The notes: generated by a model from the sequence alone, not told the origin. A stretch of 64,000 nt of DNA from Paracoccaceae bacterium (GCA_004153385.1 SDAL01000002.1:310001-374000); one strand, 5' to 3'; positions 45,567 to 56,068 are shown, counted from the stretch's first letter. A program made the numbers and translations.

Positions 45567-46274
45567 ATGGTACCCAAACTCCCCAAATCCGTGAGGCTGA
45601 AATCCCTGCCAGATGTCGAGGTGATGTTGAACGCATCAGCGCGGGCGCGCCGTTACGGGCTACGGGTGTCACAGGTGGACGGGCGGGTCACACTGACTGT
45701 ACCGGCACGCGGCACTCAGGCACAGGCGTTGGCATTTGCCGAGGGGCAGGCCGAATGGCTCGAGCGTGCGCTTGCCCGCCTGCGGCCCCGGACGCCCGTG
45801 GCCTTTGGGTCGCAGGTGATGGTCGAGGGGCGGCCCTACACGCTTGTGGCGGGGTCCAGACGCAGCCCGGAACTGGGTGAGGGCGTGCTCTGCCTTCCTG
45901 CTGATCCGGTCAGGTTACCGGCGCGGCTTCAGGCCTTTCTGAAACACCTCGCCAGACAGCGCCTGCAAAGCGCCACAGAGCATTACGCGCAGCGTCTGGG
46001 GCGTCCCTTCCGCAAGATCACCTTGCGTGACACACGCTCGCGCTGGGGGTCGTGCAGTGCCGATGGATCGCTCAGCTACAGCTGGCGGCTGATCATGGCC
46101 CCACCAGAGATATTGCACTATGTCGCCGCCCATGAGGTGGCCCATTTGCAGGAAATGAACCACTCGCCGGAGTTCTGGGCGGTGGTCGCCAAATTGCGCC
46201 CCACATATGCGCCAGAGCGGGCGTGGCTGCGCCGCGAAGGGAGCCATCTTCATGTGCTTCGTTTCGACGATTGA
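45567..46274 (+). CDS. YgjP-like (SprT-type) zinc metallopeptidase
   Basis: A 235-residue protein of the DUF45/YgjP group. The zinc motif is HEVAHLQEMNH (His189, Glu190, His193), preceded by the family signature SRWGSCSADGSLSYSWRLIMAP (158-179). The final zinc-binding His region is HSPEFWAVVAKLRP. The substrate is unknown. The ATG at 45567 gives the usual N-terminus; the frame stays open upstream but that part overlaps the divergent TIGR02300 gene. A GntR gene follows after 30 bases. Confidence 0.88.
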   Translation: MVPKLPKSVRLKSLPDVEVMLNASARARRYGLRVSQVDGRVTLTVPARGTQAQALAFAEGQAEWLERALARLRPRTPVAFGSQVMVEGRPYTLVAGSRRSPELGEGVLCLPADPVRLPARLQAFLKHLARQRLQSATEHYAQRLGRPFRKITLRDTRSRWGSCSADGSLSYSWRLIMAPPEILHYVAAHEVAHLQEMNHSPEFWAVVAKLRPTYAPERAWLRREGSHLHVLRFDD

Positions 46275-46287
46275 CGCGGACGGGATT

Positions 46288-46297
46288 TGTGATCACA
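46288..46297. promoter_or_regulatory. Palindromic TGTGATCACA site at the gntR start
   Basis: A perfect 10-base palindrome ends 7 bases before the ATG of the GntR gene. Its position suits autorepression. The same word occurs in pairs near sucC and at the right edge of the window. Confidence 0.65.
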
Positions 46298-46304
46298 TAG
46301 ATCC

Positions 46305-46952
46305 ATGACCACGATATCGACCCGCCAGATTGAAAGCGCCGCGCATGACCGGCTGTATCGCAAGCTGCGTCAGCAGATTATGCATGGCGAAATTGCACCT
46401 GGCGTGGCGATGACATTGCGCGGGCTGGCCAAGCAGCACGACCTGTCGATGACCCCCGTGCGCGAGGCGCTGCGCAGGCTGGTGGCGGAAGGCGCGCTTT
46501 TCATGTCGGCTTCGGGTCGGGTGACAACGCCCGAATTGTCGACCGAACGGATCGAGGAACTTGCCGCATTGCGCGCGATGATCGAGCCGGAACTGGCGTC
46601 GCGCGCGCTGCCACGCGCCCATCTGGCGCTGATCGACCGGCTTTCGGCCATCAATCATTCCAATGCCGAGGCCGTGGCCAAACGTGACGCGGTTGCCTAT
46701 ATCCGCACAAATCTGGAATTCCACCGCACGCTGTATCTGCGCGCACAGGCACCGGCCATTCTTGCGGTGATAGAGACTGTGTGGCTGCAACTGGGGCCCA
46801 CGATGCGCGCCGTTTATCACAAGATGCAGCGCAACGAGCCACCACGCCATCACAGGCTTATTCTGGCGGCGCTGCGCGCGGGCGACGAACCCGGGCTGCG
46901 GTTGGCGGTGCGTACAGATGTGACCCAAGGCCTGCGCCATCTGGCACAATAG
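46305..46952 (+). CDS. GntR-family (FCD-type) transcriptional regulator
   Basis: A 215-residue regulator with an N-terminal GntR winged helix (LYRKLRQQIMHGEIAPGVAMTLRGLAKQHDLSMTPVREALRRLVAEGAL, about 14-62) and a helical FCD ligand domain (LRAMIEPELASRALPRAHLALIDRLSAINHSN and EFHRTLYLRAQAPAILAVIETVWLQLGPTMR). The FCD domain usually binds a carboxylate through metal-coordinating histidines. No ribosome binding site is evident, and a palindrome sits directly before the ATG. I infer that it controls its own gene and the TCA genes carrying the same site. The effector is unknown. Confidence 0.9.
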   Translation: MTTISTRQIESAAHDRLYRKLRQQIMHGEIAPGVAMTLRGLAKQHDLSMTPVREALRRLVAEGALFMSASGRVTTPELSTERIEELAALRAMIEPELASRALPRAHLALIDRLSAINHSNAEAVAKRDAVAYIRTNLEFHRTLYLRAQAPAILAVIETVWLQLGPTMRAVYHKMQRNEPPRHHRLILAALRAGDEPGLRLAVRTDVTQGLRHLAQ

Positions 46953-47081
46953 CGGTGTGTTCACCGCCTGTGCGGGATTTTGGGCCACAATCGGCGGCAG
47001 TTCCCAGGCATAGTACCCGTTAGGGGTTCAAAAACGGTTTTCTGCGTGACTTATGGTGGCAAAAGACGAAAGGCGAGGATC

Positions 47082-47585
47082 ATGCCCAGCAGACTGACCA
47101 GTGACGAGCGCAAGCGGCTCGAGATGAACGTGCTTATGACCCCCGATATGGCGAATTTCTCGGGGAAAGTGCACGGGGGCGCATTGCTTGCCGAATTGGA
47201 TCGGGTCGCGTTCACGCTGGCCTCGCGCTATTCGGGCTATTACGCGGTGACATTGTCTGTGGATCAGGTGACGTTCAAACAACCGATCCTTGTGGGCGAG
47301 CTGGTGCGGTTTCGCGCAAGCGTCAACCATACCGGCCGCAGTTCCATGGAAATCGGTGTCCGCGTCGAGGCGGAGAATATCACCGCCGGCCGGCGCCGCC
47401 ATACCAACAGCTGCTATTTCACGATGGTTGCGGTAGATGAAATCGGCAAACCCGTTGAGGTGCCGAAGCTGGAACCTGTCGGCGACGAAGAGGTCGAACG
47501 CTGGCGGGCGGCGGAATTGCGCCGCGAATTGCGCAAGGAACACGCCCAGCGTATGGACGCCGCAGCCAAAGCCGCCAAGGAATAA
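47082..47585 (+). CDS. Hotdog-fold acyl-CoA thioesterase
   Basis: A 167-residue thioesterase of the YciA/acyl-CoA hydrolase group. The hotdog core shows MTPDMANFSGKVHGGALLAELDRVAFTLASRYSG, the VTLSVDQVTFKQPILVGELVRFRASVNHTGRSSMEIGVRVEAEN segment and a charged helical C-terminal tail (RRELRKEHAQRM). It hydrolyses acyl-CoA to free acid and CoA in the cytoplasm; chain length cannot be read from sequence. The ATG at 47082 follows GGCGAGGA. It converges on lpd with a shared terminator. Confidence 0.88.
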   Translation: MPSRLTSDERKRLEMNVLMTPDMANFSGKVHGGALLAELDRVAFTLASRYSGYYAVTLSVDQVTFKQPILVGELVRFRASVNHTGRSSMEIGVRVEAENITAGRRRHTNSCYFTMVAVDEIGKPVEVPKLEPVGDEEVERWRAAELRRELRKEHAQRMDAAAKAAKE

Positions 47586-47637
47586 CACCGGCCCCGGCAC
47601 GCGCTTGATCGGGGCGGCACAGGCGAACGGACGAAAC

Positions 47638-47667
47638 AAAAAGGGCGGCCGCGATGGCCGCCCTTTT
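47638..47667. terminator. Bidirectional terminator between thioesterase gene and lpd
   Basis: AAAAAGGGCGGCC / GGCCGCCCTTTTC with a five-base loop gives T-runs on both strands. It lies between two convergent genes. Confidence 0.88.
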
Positions 47668-47688
47668 CATGTAAGTGGGGGGATGCGC

Positions 47689-49074
47689 TTAGGCGTGGAT
47701 CGCCCCGTCACCGCAGGCAAGCGCTGCTTCGCGAACCGCCTCGGAGAACGTCGGGTGCGCATGGCAGGTCATGGCAAGATCCTCGGCAGAGGCGCCGAAT
47801 TCCATCGCCACGCAAACCTCGTGGATCAGATCGCCGGCACCGGGGCCGATGATGTGCGCCCCGAGGATGCGGTCGTTTTCATCAACGATGAGTTTGGCAA
47901 AACCCTCTGCCTGAAACACGGCCTTCGCACGAGCGTTGCCCATGAAGGGAAACTTGCCAACCTTGTATTTCACGCCATCAGCCTTCAGGGCCTCTTCGGT
48001 TTTACCAACAGACGCCACTTCGGGCGAGGTGTAGATCACACCGGGGATCACGTCGTAATTGACGTGACCGTGTTTGCCCGCGATCACTTCGGCCACAGCC
48101 ATGCCTTCGTCTTCGGCCTTGTGCGCAAGCATCGGCCCGACAATCGCATCACCGATGGCATAGATCCCTTTCACAGAGGTCTGCCACTGCGCGTCGGTCT
48201 TGACCTGGCCGCGTTTTTCCAGCTCTACACCCAGCGCATCCAGACCCAGACCCTTGGTAACCGGTTTACGCCCTGTGGCCACCAGCACGGTATCGGCATC
48301 AATCGTGGTCTCGCTGTCGTCTTTGTTGAGCTTATAGGTCACTTTGGCTTTGCCGCCCGATGTGTCCACGCCCTGAACGGCCGCGCCAAGCACGAATTTC
48401 ATGCCTTGTTTGGTCAGGATCTTCTGGAATTGCTTGGCCACTTCGCCATCCATGCCGGGCGTGATCGCGTCAAGATATTCGACGACCGTCACATCAGACC
48501 CCAGACGCGCATAGACAGATCCCATTTCCAGACCGATGACACCTGCACCGATCACCACAAGGCTTTTGGGAATTTTGCCAAGGCTGAGCGCACCGGTCGA
48601 GGTCACCACGGTTTTCTCGTCGATCTCGATGCCGGGCAGGGACGCTGGCTCGGAGCCGGAGGCGACCACGATGTGCTTGGCGGTATGGACCTCGTCGCCC
48701 ACTTTCACCTTGCCGGCCTCGGGGATCGAACCCCAGCCTTTTAGCCATTCGATCTTGTTCTTTTTGAACAGGAATTCGATGCCTTTGGTGTTTCCGTCTA
48801 CGGTTTCCTGTTTGTAGGCCTTCATCTGGTCCCAGTCGACGGAGGGGGATTTCCCCTTCAGGCCCATCTTGGCAAAGTTGTGCTCGGCCTCGTGCAGCTC
48901 GTGTGTGGCGTGCAGCAGCGCCTTGGAGGGGATACAGCCCACGTTCAGGCAGGTGCCGCCCAAAGTCTCGCGTCCCTCGACACAGGCGGTTTTCAGGCCC
49001 AGCTGTGCGCAGCGGATCGCGCAAACATAGCCGCCAGGGCCGGAACCGATTACGATCACATCAAAATCAGCCAT
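47689..49074 (-). CDS. lpdA: Dihydrolipoyl dehydrogenase (E3)
   Basis: A 461-residue FAD-dependent disulfide oxidoreductase that reoxidises dihydrolipoamide of the 2-oxoglutarate dehydrogenase complex. The FAD motif is [23 protein letters not shown], the redox disulfide is in [13 protein letters not shown] (Cys42, Cys47), the NAD motif is [21 protein letters not shown] and the active-site His is in HAHPTFSEA near the C-terminus. It is the distal gene of the suc cluster, separated from sucB by two MAPEG genes. It may also serve pyruvate dehydrogenase or the glycine cleavage system. Confidence 0.96.
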   Translation of the reverse strand: MADFDVIVIGSGPGGYVCAIRCAQLGLKTACVEGRETLGGTCLNVGCIPSKALLHATHELHEAEHNFAKMGLKGKSPSVDWDQMKAYKQETVDGNTKGIEFLFKKNKIEWLKGWGSIPEAGKVKVGDEVHTAKHIVVASGSEPASLPGIEIDEKTVVTSTGALSLGKIPKSLVVIGAGVIGLEMGSVYARLGSDVTVVEYLDAITPGMDGEVAKQFQKILTKQGMKFVLGAAVQGVDTSGGKAKVTYKLNKDDSETTIDADTVLVATGRKPVTKGLGLDALGVELEKRGQVKTDAQWQTSVKGIYAIGDAIVGPMLAHKAEDEGMAVAEVIAGKHGHVNYDVIPGVIYTSPEVASVGKTEEALKADGVKYKVGKFPFMGNARAKAVFQAEGFAKLIVDENDRILGAHIIGPGAGDLIHEVCVAMEFGASAEDLAMTCHAHPTFSEAVREAALACGDGAIHA

Positions 49075-49136
49075 TTTATTGCTCCCATTTGTCAGGTGCG
49101 GGGTAGGGCGATCCCTACCCGTGTGTATATTTCAGA

Positions 49137-49535
49137 TCAGAAAACTGCGGCGAGGATCATCGCCACAGTCGCGAAAAAGCCCACCGCCCAGATGATCGAG
49201 CGCCACGGGCTTAGGCCCATGGCATAGGCGGGAATATATAGCAGTCGTGCCACCACGAAGACCCAGCCGCTGATCGTTGTGACACCCCCCTCGGCCCCGG
49301 CCAACGTGACCACCATCACCGCAGGCGCGAACATCACGAGACTTTCGAACGAATTTTGTAGCGCGCGCTGCAAGCGTCCTGTCACCTTTGACGGCGGGCG
49401 GGGCGGGGCGTGGTCGCGGGGGCCGAGCGTGTAGGAGGGGCCGATCTCCAGATTGGCGCGCAGCGCAAAAAGGCACATAAGCGCTACATGCAGCAACAAG
49501 GCACAGACAAGTGTCAGAAGCTCGGCAGATATCAT
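49137..49535 (-). CDS. MAPEG-family membrane protein, copy A
   Basis: A 132-residue, four-helix membrane protein of the MAPEG (eicosanoid and glutathione metabolism) superfamily. It starts MISAELLTLVCALLLHVALMC and has the conserved RANLEIG, RLQRALQNSFESLVMFAPAV and ARLLYIPAYAMGLSPWRSIIW segments. The role in bacteria is unclear. It lies between lpd and a paralogue, within the suc operon region, and may be co-transcribed with it. Confidence 0.85.
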   Translation of the reverse strand: MISAELLTLVCALLLHVALMCLFALRANLEIGPSYTLGPRDHAPPRPPSKVTGRLQRALQNSFESLVMFAPAVMVVTLAGAEGGVTTISGWVFVVARLLYIPAYAMGLSPWRSIIWAVGFFATVAMILAAVF

Positions 49536-49551
49536 CGTCCTGATCCCTGTC

Positions 49552-49944
49552 CTAGAAAAACGCGGCGATAATCATCGCCATCGTGGCCAGCAATCCCACC
49601 CCGAAGATAACAGAGCGCCATGGAACCCAGCCGAAGGCATAGGCTGGCAGATAGAGCGCGCGCGCGATTACGAAAATCCACGCACAAAGGGCTGTAAACA
49701 CGCTATGCGCATCACACAGTTCCACAAGCACGACCGCTATGATGAACAGTCCGATGTTTTCGGTATGGTTGGCCAAGGCACGGCGCAGGCGCTTTGTATA
49801 GTCCGAGAGCCGGTCCTCAAGGTTTTCGCGGGTGCCGACATTGCCTTCACGCCCGATATCGGACTGAAGCGCACGCTGCGACCAGAAAACGGCGGCAAGC
49901 TGGATAAGGGCCGTTGCGGCCAAAGCTGAGAGTTCAGGTGTCAT
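49552..49944 (-). CDS. MAPEG-family membrane protein, copy B
   Basis: A 130-residue MAPEG protein that parallels its neighbour: MTPELSALAATALIQLAAVFW, RLRRALANHTENIGLFIIAVVLV and ARALYLPAYAFGWVPWRSVIFGVGLLATMAMIIAAFF. The two paralogues sit in tandem, 16 bases apart. The ATG at 49944 gives a normal N-terminal helix; a longer frame to 50004 adds a polar leader not typical of the family. Confidence 0.85.
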   Translation of the reverse strand: MTPELSALAATALIQLAAVFWSQRALQSDIGREGNVGTRENLEDRLSDYTKRLRRALANHTENIGLFIIAVVLVELCDAHSVFTALCAWIFVIARALYLPAYAFGWVPWRSVIFGVGLLATMAMIIAAFF

Positions 49945-50019
49945 ATGTGTTGCCTTTCCGGTTGAATATAACCGGAGAGTGGATCGGGGGCGGCAGATGT
50001 CCACCGCCCCCGCATGTTT

Positions 50020-51522
50020 TTACAGATCCATCAGCAGGCGGCGCGGGTCTTCCAGCGCTTCTTTCACCCGCACGAGGAAGGTCACGGCACCTTTGCCGTC
50101 GACGATACGGTGATCGTAGCTGAGCGCCAGATACATCATCGGGCGGATCTTGATCTCGCCGTTGATGACCATCGGGCGGTCCTGGATTTTGTGCATCCCC
50201 AGAATACCCGATTGCGGCGGGTTGAGGATTGGCGAGGACATCAGCGAGCCGTACACACCACCGTTTGAAATGGTGAAGGTGCCGCCTTGCATCTCTGCCA
50301 TCGACAGTTTGCCATCACGGGCGCGTTTGCCTTTTTCGGCAATCGATTTCTCGATTTCCGCAAATGACATGCTGTCGGCATCGCGGATGACCGGAACCAC
50401 AAGGCCCTGCGGCGTGCCGGCGGCCACACCCATGTGCACGAAGTTTTTGTACACAACCTCGTTGCCGTCGATCTCGGCATTAACTTCAGGCACTTCTTTC
50501 AGCGCATGGCAGCATGCTTTGGTGAAGAACGACATAAAGCCCAGACGCGCGCCATGTTTCTTCTCGAACATGTCTTTGTATTGCGAGCGCAGCGCCATCA
50601 CCTCGGTCATGTCCACCTCGTTATAGGTGGTCAGCATGGCTGCGGTGTTCTGGCTGTCTTTCAGACGCTTGGCGATCGTGGCCCGCAGGCGGGTCATCTT
50701 CACACGCTCTTCGCGCGACGCATCATCGGGATTGGATGTGCCACGTGAAACAGAAACGGGCGCGGGGGCCGCTTTGGGGGCGCTGGCTGCTTTTGCCACG
50801 TCCTCTTTCATGATCCGGCCGTCACGGCCAGTGCCGCTGACGCTCGACGGATCAATGCCCTTTTCGGCCATTGCCTTATCGGCGGACGGGGCATTTTTCA
50901 CGCCCGCACCCGATTGGGCCTCGGCTTTCGGGGCGTCCGACGAGGCCGCAGGTGCGGACCCTGCGGAGGCGCCCTCAGCGATCACGGCCAGTTTTGCGGA
51001 GGCATCAACGGTTGCGCCTTCGGCGGCCACGATTTCCGTCAGAACACCGGCGGTCGGGGAGGGAACCTCGACAGAGACCTTATCGGTTTCCAGCTCGCAC
51101 AGCATTTCGTCGGCCGCAACAGTGTCGCCCACTTTCTTGAACCACGTGGCGACCGTCGCCTCAGAAACAGACTCGCCCAAAGACGGAACCATCACGTCAA
51201 CCGGTTTGCCTTCGCTGCCCGTATCTTTGGGTGCATCGGCGTCCGATTTGGTGTCGTCTTGCTTCGGCGCGGAGGTGGCAGCGCCAGCCTCTTCGATCAT
51301 TGCCAACAGCGCGTCCACACCGACAGTGTCGCCTTCTTTTGCGACGATCTCGCCCAAGGTGCCCGCCGCAGGGGCGGGGACTTCAACAGTCACCTTGTCG
51401 GTTTCCAGCTCACACAGCATTTCATCAGCAGATACCGTATCACCCGGTTTTTTGAACCAGGTTGCAACGGTGGCCTCGCTTACACTTTCGCCCAGCGTGG
51501 GGACGCGAACTTCGGTACTCAT
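50020..51522 (-). CDS. sucB: Dihydrolipoyllysine-residue succinyltransferase (E2)
   Basis: A 500-residue core enzyme of the 2-oxoglutarate dehydrogenase complex. It has two N-terminal lipoyl domains with lipoyl lysines in [11 protein letters not shown] (Lys43) and [11 protein letters not shown] (Lys148), linked by Ala/Pro-rich sequence. A peripheral subunit-binding domain ([24 protein letters not shown]) and the catalytic domain ending in [19 protein letters not shown] with the active-site His follow. Two lipoyl domains rather than one is unusual for enterobacterial SucB but common in alphaproteobacteria. It starts 3 bases after sucA. Confidence 0.95.
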   Translation of the reverse strand: MSTEVRVPTLGESVSEATVATWFKKPGDTVSADEMLCELETDKVTVEVPAPAAGTLGEIVAKEGDTVGVDALLAMIEEAGAATSAPKQDDTKSDADAPKDTGSEGKPVDVMVPSLGESVSEATVATWFKKVGDTVAADEMLCELETDKVSVEVPSPTAGVLTEIVAAEGATVDASAKLAVIAEGASAGSAPAASSDAPKAEAQSGAGVKNAPSADKAMAEKGIDPSSVSGTGRDGRIMKEDVAKAASAPKAAPAPVSVSRGTSNPDDASREERVKMTRLRATIAKRLKDSQNTAAMLTTYNEVDMTEVMALRSQYKDMFEKKHGARLGFMSFFTKACCHALKEVPEVNAEIDGNEVVYKNFVHMGVAAGTPQGLVVPVIRDADSMSFAEIEKSIAEKGKRARDGKLSMAEMQGGTFTISNGGVYGSLMSSPILNPPQSGILGMHKIQDRPMVINGEIKIRPMMYLALSYDHRIVDGKGAVTFLVRVKEALEDPRRLLMDL

Positions 51523-51525
51523 GGA

Positions 51526-54474
51526 TTATCCCTCCAGTGCATCATTAACGAGCGCGTCCTGCTCTGCCTTGTGCGACTTTGCCAGACCCGTTGCGGGCGA
51601 GGCGGAAGCTGCACGGCCGGCATAACGGGCGCGGGCGTGTTTGGCGTCGATTTTCGACAGAACCCATTCGATATTGGGTTCGATAAAGGTCCAGGCGCCT
51701 TGGTTTTTCGGCTCTTCCTGACACCAGACAATTTCAGCGTCCTTGAAGCGGCTCAACTCGTTGACCAGCGAATGGGCCGGGAACGGGTAGAACTGTTCGA
51801 CGCGCAGCAGATAAACATCGTCCAGCCCGCGTGCATCGCGTTCGGCCAGCAGATCATAATAGACCTTGCCCGAACACATCACGACGCGCTTGACCTCTGC
51901 ATCAGGTTTCAGCGACAGATCGGAATTGCCGCCCTGCGCATCATCCCACATCACCCGACGGAAGAACGAGCCTGTTACAAACTCTTCCTTCTTGGACACG
52001 GCTTTGGGGTGACGCAAAAGCGATTTCGGCGTCATCAATACCAGAGGCTTGCGGAAGTTGCGGTGCAACTGGCGGCGCAGGATGTGGAAGTAGTTTGCGG
52101 GTGTAGAGCAGTTGGCAATGATCCAGTTGTCTTCGGCTGACATCTGCAAGAACCGCTCCAGACGGGCGGAGGAGTGCTCGGGCCCCTGGCCTTCATAGCC
52201 GTGCGGCAACAGCATCACCAGACCTGACATCCGCAGCCATTTACGCTCGCCAGACGAGATGAACTGGTCAAACATGATCTGCGCGCCGTTGGCGAAATCG
52301 CCGAACTGACCTTCCCATAGCGTGAGGGTATTCGGCTCTGCCAGTGAATAGCCGTATTCAAAGCCCAAAACCGCGTATTCAGAAAGCATGGAGTCAATCA
52401 CTTCATAGCGGGCCTGACCGTCTTTGATGTGATTGAGCGGATAATAGCGTTTCTCGTTGGACTGGTCGACAAAGGCCGAATGGCGCTGCGAGAATGTCCC
52501 GCGTGTGCTGTCCTGCCCCGAAAGACGCACAGGATAGCCCTCTGTCAGCAGCGACCCGAAGGCAAGCGCTTCTGCCGTGGCCCAATCGAACCCTGTGCCG
52601 GTTTCGAACATTTCCTGCTTTGTCTTGACAAGCCGTTTGACCGTCTTGTGCATATCGAACCCGTCGGGAGCCTTGATCAAGGCCTGGCCGATTTCGTCGA
52701 AAGTCTCTTGGCTGACCGGGGTGATGCCCGCGTCATAGTCTGTCGGCTCGCGCTCGAGGTTTTTCCAACGCCCGTCCAGCCAGTCCGCCTTGTTGGGCTT
52801 ATAGGCTTTACCGGCTTCGAACTCTTCGTTCAAATGCGACTGGAATGCGGCTTTCATATCCTCGATCTCGCCCTCGGGGATCAGGCCGTCTTTCACCAGA
52901 CGCTCGGTATAAAGCTGCAGCGTCGTTTTGTGGCCCTTGATGTTTTTATACATCTCGGGGTTGGTAAACATCGGCTCGTCACCCTCGTTGTGACCGAAGC
53001 GACGATAGCAGAAGATATCCAAAACAACGTCTTTGTGGAACTTCTGGCGGAACTCGGTGGCAACCTTGGCGGCGTGTACAACCGCTTCGGGATCATCGCC
53101 GTTCACATGGAAGATCGGTGCCTCGACCATCAGCGCGATATCGGTCGGATAGGGGGATGTGCGCGAGAAATGCGGCGAGGTCGTGAACCCGATCTGGTTG
53201 TTGACCACGATATGGATCGTACCGCCCGTGCGGTGGCCGCGGATACCCGACAGCTGGAAGCACTCCGCCACAACGCCTTGGCCTGCGAAGGCCGCATCGC
53301 CGTGCAGCAGAACCGACATCACCTGCTCGCGGTCTTTATCGGTCAGCTGGTCTTGCTTTGCGCGGACCTTGCCGAGCACAACGGGGTTCACCGCCTCCAG
53401 GTGCGAGGGGTTCGCTGTCAGTGACAGGTGGACCTTGTTGCCGTCAAATTCACGATCCGACGACGCGCCCAAGTGGTATTTCACATCGCCCGACCCGTCG
53501 ACGTCTTCGGGTTTGAACGATCCGCCCTGGAATTCGTTGAAGATCGCGCGGTAGGGCTTCATCATCACGTTCGACAAAACCGACAGGCGGCCACGATGTG
53601 GCATACCGAAGACGATTTCTTTCACGCCCAGATTGCCGCCGCGTTTGACGATCTGCTCCATCGCGGGGATCAGCGCCTCGCCACCGTCAAGGCCGAAGCG
53701 TTTCGTACCCATATATTTGACGTGCAGGAATTTCTCGAAACCTTCAGCCTCGACAAGTTTGTTGAGGATCGCACGGCGCCCTTCGCGGGTGAAACGGATC
53801 TCGTTATCGTAACCTTCGATCCGCGCCTTCAGCCATGCCGACTGCTCGGGGTCGGAGATATGCATGTATTGCAGCGCGAATGTACCGCAATAGGTGCGTT
53901 TAACCATATCCATGATCTGGCGCATGGAGGCGATCTGCATGCCCAGCACGTTATCAAGGAAGATCGGCCGGTCCATATCGCTGTCGTTGAACCCGTACGT
54001 TTTCGGGTCCAGCTCGGGATGATGGTCCTCGCCACGCATCTTCAGCGGATCAAGATCGGCGGCAAGGTGGCCCCGAATCCGGTAGGCGCGGATGATCATC
54101 AGCGCGCGCACGGAATCCAGCACGGCACGCTTGATTGCGTCCTCGCTGACCTGAACGCCTTGCTCCTTCGCCTTGCCGGCGATTTTCTTGCCGGCATCTT
54201 TCATCTCGGCGGCAGGCCATTCGCCCGTCAGTGCACCAAGCATTTCGCTCGGCATGACAGGGGGCCAGTCGCTGCGTTCCCAGCTGGGACCGGATGCGGA
54301 TTTTTTTACACTGGCGTCATCGTCGCCAAGAGTGCGGAAGAACTCGGCCCATGCGGTATCAACCGACGCCGGGTCGTCTGTGAAGCGCGCATAGAGCTGC
54401 TCCACATACTCGGCATTGGTCCCTTGCAAGAAGCTCGAAGCCTGAAACTGATCGTTTGGAGATTCGTCGTTCAT
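51526..54474 (-). CDS. sucA: 2-oxoglutarate dehydrogenase E1
   Basis: A 982-residue thiamine-diphosphate enzyme that decarboxylates 2-oxoglutarate and passes succinyl to lipoyl-E2. Visible signatures are FLQGTNAEYVEQLYARFTDDPASVDTAWAEFF at the N-terminus, EIVFGMPHRGRLSVLSNVMMKPY, VLLHGDAAFAGQGVVAEC, the ThDP motif GDDPEAVVHAAKVATEFRQKFHKDVVLDIFCYRRFGHNEGDEPMFTNP, and the C-terminal LLPHGYEGQGPEHSSARLERFLQ. It heads the sucA-sucB segment and is preceded by 705 bases without a gene. Confidence 0.97.
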   Translation of the reverse strand: MNDESPNDQFQASSFLQGTNAEYVEQLYARFTDDPASVDTAWAEFFRTLGDDDASVKKSASGPSWERSDWPPVMPSEMLGALTGEWPAAEMKDAGKKIAGKAKEQGVQVSEDAIKRAVLDSVRALMIIRAYRIRGHLAADLDPLKMRGEDHHPELDPKTYGFNDSDMDRPIFLDNVLGMQIASMRQIMDMVKRTYCGTFALQYMHISDPEQSAWLKARIEGYDNEIRFTREGRRAILNKLVEAEGFEKFLHVKYMGTKRFGLDGGEALIPAMEQIVKRGGNLGVKEIVFGMPHRGRLSVLSNVMMKPYRAIFNEFQGGSFKPEDVDGSGDVKYHLGASSDREFDGNKVHLSLTANPSHLEAVNPVVLGKVRAKQDQLTDKDREQVMSVLLHGDAAFAGQGVVAECFQLSGIRGHRTGGTIHIVVNNQIGFTTSPHFSRTSPYPTDIALMVEAPIFHVNGDDPEAVVHAAKVATEFRQKFHKDVVLDIFCYRRFGHNEGDEPMFTNPEMYKNIKGHKTTLQLYTERLVKDGLIPEGEIEDMKAAFQSHLNEEFEAGKAYKPNKADWLDGRWKNLEREPTDYDAGITPVSQETFDEIGQALIKAPDGFDMHKTVKRLVKTKQEMFETGTGFDWATAEALAFGSLLTEGYPVRLSGQDSTRGTFSQRHSAFVDQSNEKRYYPLNHIKDGQARYEVIDSMLSEYAVLGFEYGYSLAEPNTLTLWEGQFGDFANGAQIMFDQFISSGERKWLRMSGLVMLLPHGYEGQGPEHSSARLERFLQMSAEDNWIIANCSTPANYFHILRRQLHRNFRKPLVLMTPKSLLRHPKAVSKKEEFVTGSFFRRVMWDDAQGGNSDLSLKPDAEVKRVVMCSGKVYYDLLAERDARGLDDVYLLRVEQFYPFPAHSLVNELSRFKDAEIVWCQEEPKNQGAWTFIEPNIEWVLSKIDAKHARARYAGRAASASPATGLAKSHKAEQDALVNDALEG

Positions 54475-55137
54475 GGTTTCACCTATTCAGGTGCTCTGGG
54501 TTAAGGCGCGGCCCGCGCGGATCGCGGGCCGATATGCGAGGTGTCCATCTGCCAGTCTTGGGCAGCGGATCGGGCTGGCCCATGCGGCAGATGCCGGACA
54601 CGGATGGCAGCCCCGGTGAAAGCACGCGCAGCTGGCGCCAGTGGCGTGCCTGAGCAGGGCGCGCCAAATTCTCGCAGCGGCCGTTGCGGGCCGATGCAGC
54701 TTTCGATGTATCCGCGTGTATGGAAAACGCATACAAACGGGGTAAATCGGCCCGAACCGGACCGTCGCATTGCCGCGCGCAGTGATCAATCGTTCTGGGC
54801 GCAGCGGAAAAAGGGCAGCACATATCCTTACACACAATAGAGCGCATAAGGCCATTGGCCACAAAGAGGTCTTTATTTCGGGTTAAAGAGGGCACATCCG
54901 AGGCAGAAGGGGCACGTTTCGCATGCACGCCACGGGGGGCAGGATGCCCAAAAGCCTTTCGGGAACGGGGCGCGCCCCTTCCTTCAATCCCTGTCTCGCA
55001 TGTGCCGTTCATTTATTCGCCCTTCGGTTCTACGCATTATGCCTGAACCTGACGTTTTGGAAAACCGACCTCGAAAGAGCAAAGCAGACATTCCCTCTCT
55101 GCTTGGCTATTGCGAGCCGATGCCGACATGACATCGT
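54475..55137. other. Long gene-free leader region between sucD and sucA
   Basis: About 660 bases, with the sucD terminator following. No convincing gene: several frames are open because of high G+C but have no family-like sequence. A GC stem-loop (GGCCCGCG / CGCGGGCC, near 54509-54529) lies just upstream of sucA. The region could hold a sucA promoter and an untranslated leader. Confidence 0.5.
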
Positions 55138-55170
55138 AAAACCCCGCGCAAAGGATACCCTTGCGCGGGG
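55138..55170 (-). terminator. Terminator of sucCD
   Basis: CCCCGCGCAA / TTGCGCGGGG hairpin followed by TTTTAC on the minus strand, just past the sucD stop codon. It separates sucCD from sucAB transcription. Confidence 0.85.
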
Positions 55171-55179
55171 AAGGGAGCG

Positions 55180-56064
55180 TTAGCCTTTGATGGCTTTCAT
55201 CACGGCTTCGCCCAAAGTGGCGGGGCTGTCTGCCACGACGATACCAGCGGATTTCATCGCCTCGATCTTCGATTCCGCATCGCCTTTACCGCCGGCGACA
55301 ATTGCGCCTGCGTGACCCATACGGCGGCCGGGAGGGGCTGTGCGACCGGCGATGAAGCCAGCGGTGGGTTTCCAGCGGCCTTTTTTGCGCTGTGCGGCCA
55401 GAAACTCTGCAGCTTCTTCTTCTGCCGAGCCACCGATTTCGCCGATCATGATCATCGATTCCGTTTCCGGATCGTCAAGGAACATGTCCAGCACGTCGAT
55501 GTGCTCGGTCCCTTTGATCGGATCACCACCGATACCAACGGCTGTGGACTGACCCAGACCCATATCGGTGGTCTGTTTCACGGCCTCATACGTCAGTGTG
55601 CCCGAGCGCGACACAACACCCACCGAACCACGTTTGTGGATATGGCCGGGCATGATGCCGATTTTGCAAGCATCTGGCGTGATAACACCTGGGCAGTTCG
55701 GGCCGATCAGGCGTGATTTGGAGTTCGCCAATGCGCGTTTCACACGCATCATGTCCAAAACCGGAATACCTTCGGTGATGCAGATGATCAGTTCCATTTC
55801 GGCGTCGATCGCCTCGAGGATGGAATCTGCGGCGAAGGGCGGCGGCACGTAGATAACCGACGCATTCGCCTCGGTTTTGGCCTTGGCTTCGTGAACCGAG
55901 TTGAACACCGGCAGGCCCAGATGGTCTTGGCCACCTTTGCCGGGCGTTACACCACCAACCATTTTAGTGCCGTAAGCAATCGCTTGTTCGGTGTGAAAGG
56001 TCCCCTGCGAGCCGGTCAGGCCCTGACAGATGACTTTGGTGTTTTCGTTGACGAGAACTGCCAT
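55180..56064 (-). CDS. sucD: Succinyl-CoA synthetase alpha subunit
   Basis: A 294-residue CoA-binding subunit that carries the phosphohistidine of succinyl-CoA synthetase. The CoA motif is [22 protein letters not shown] (13-34), and the active-site histidine lies in [32 protein letters not shown] and [10 protein letters not shown]-like segments complete the family pattern. It sits 4 bases after sucC and is followed by a terminator. Confidence 0.97.
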   Translation of the reverse strand: MAVLVNENTKVICQGLTGSQGTFHTEQAIAYGTKMVGGVTPGKGGQDHLGLPVFNSVHEAKAKTEANASVIYVPPPFAADSILEAIDAEMELIICITEGIPVLDMMRVKRALANSKSRLIGPNCPGVITPDACKIGIMPGHIHKRGSVGVVSRSGTLTYEAVKQTTDMGLGQSTAVGIGGDPIKGTEHIDVLDMFLDDPETESMIMIGEIGGSAEEEAAEFLAAQRKKGRWKPTAGFIAGRTAPPGRRMGHAGAIVAGGKGDAESKIEAMKSAGIVVADSPATLGEAVMKAIKG

Positions 56065-56068
56065 GATT

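Noticed and set aside
54479-55012. A 177-codon minus-strand frame upstream of sucA.
   Set aside because: It reads like a G+C-driven frame with no domain pattern; other frames of the same stretch are equally open.
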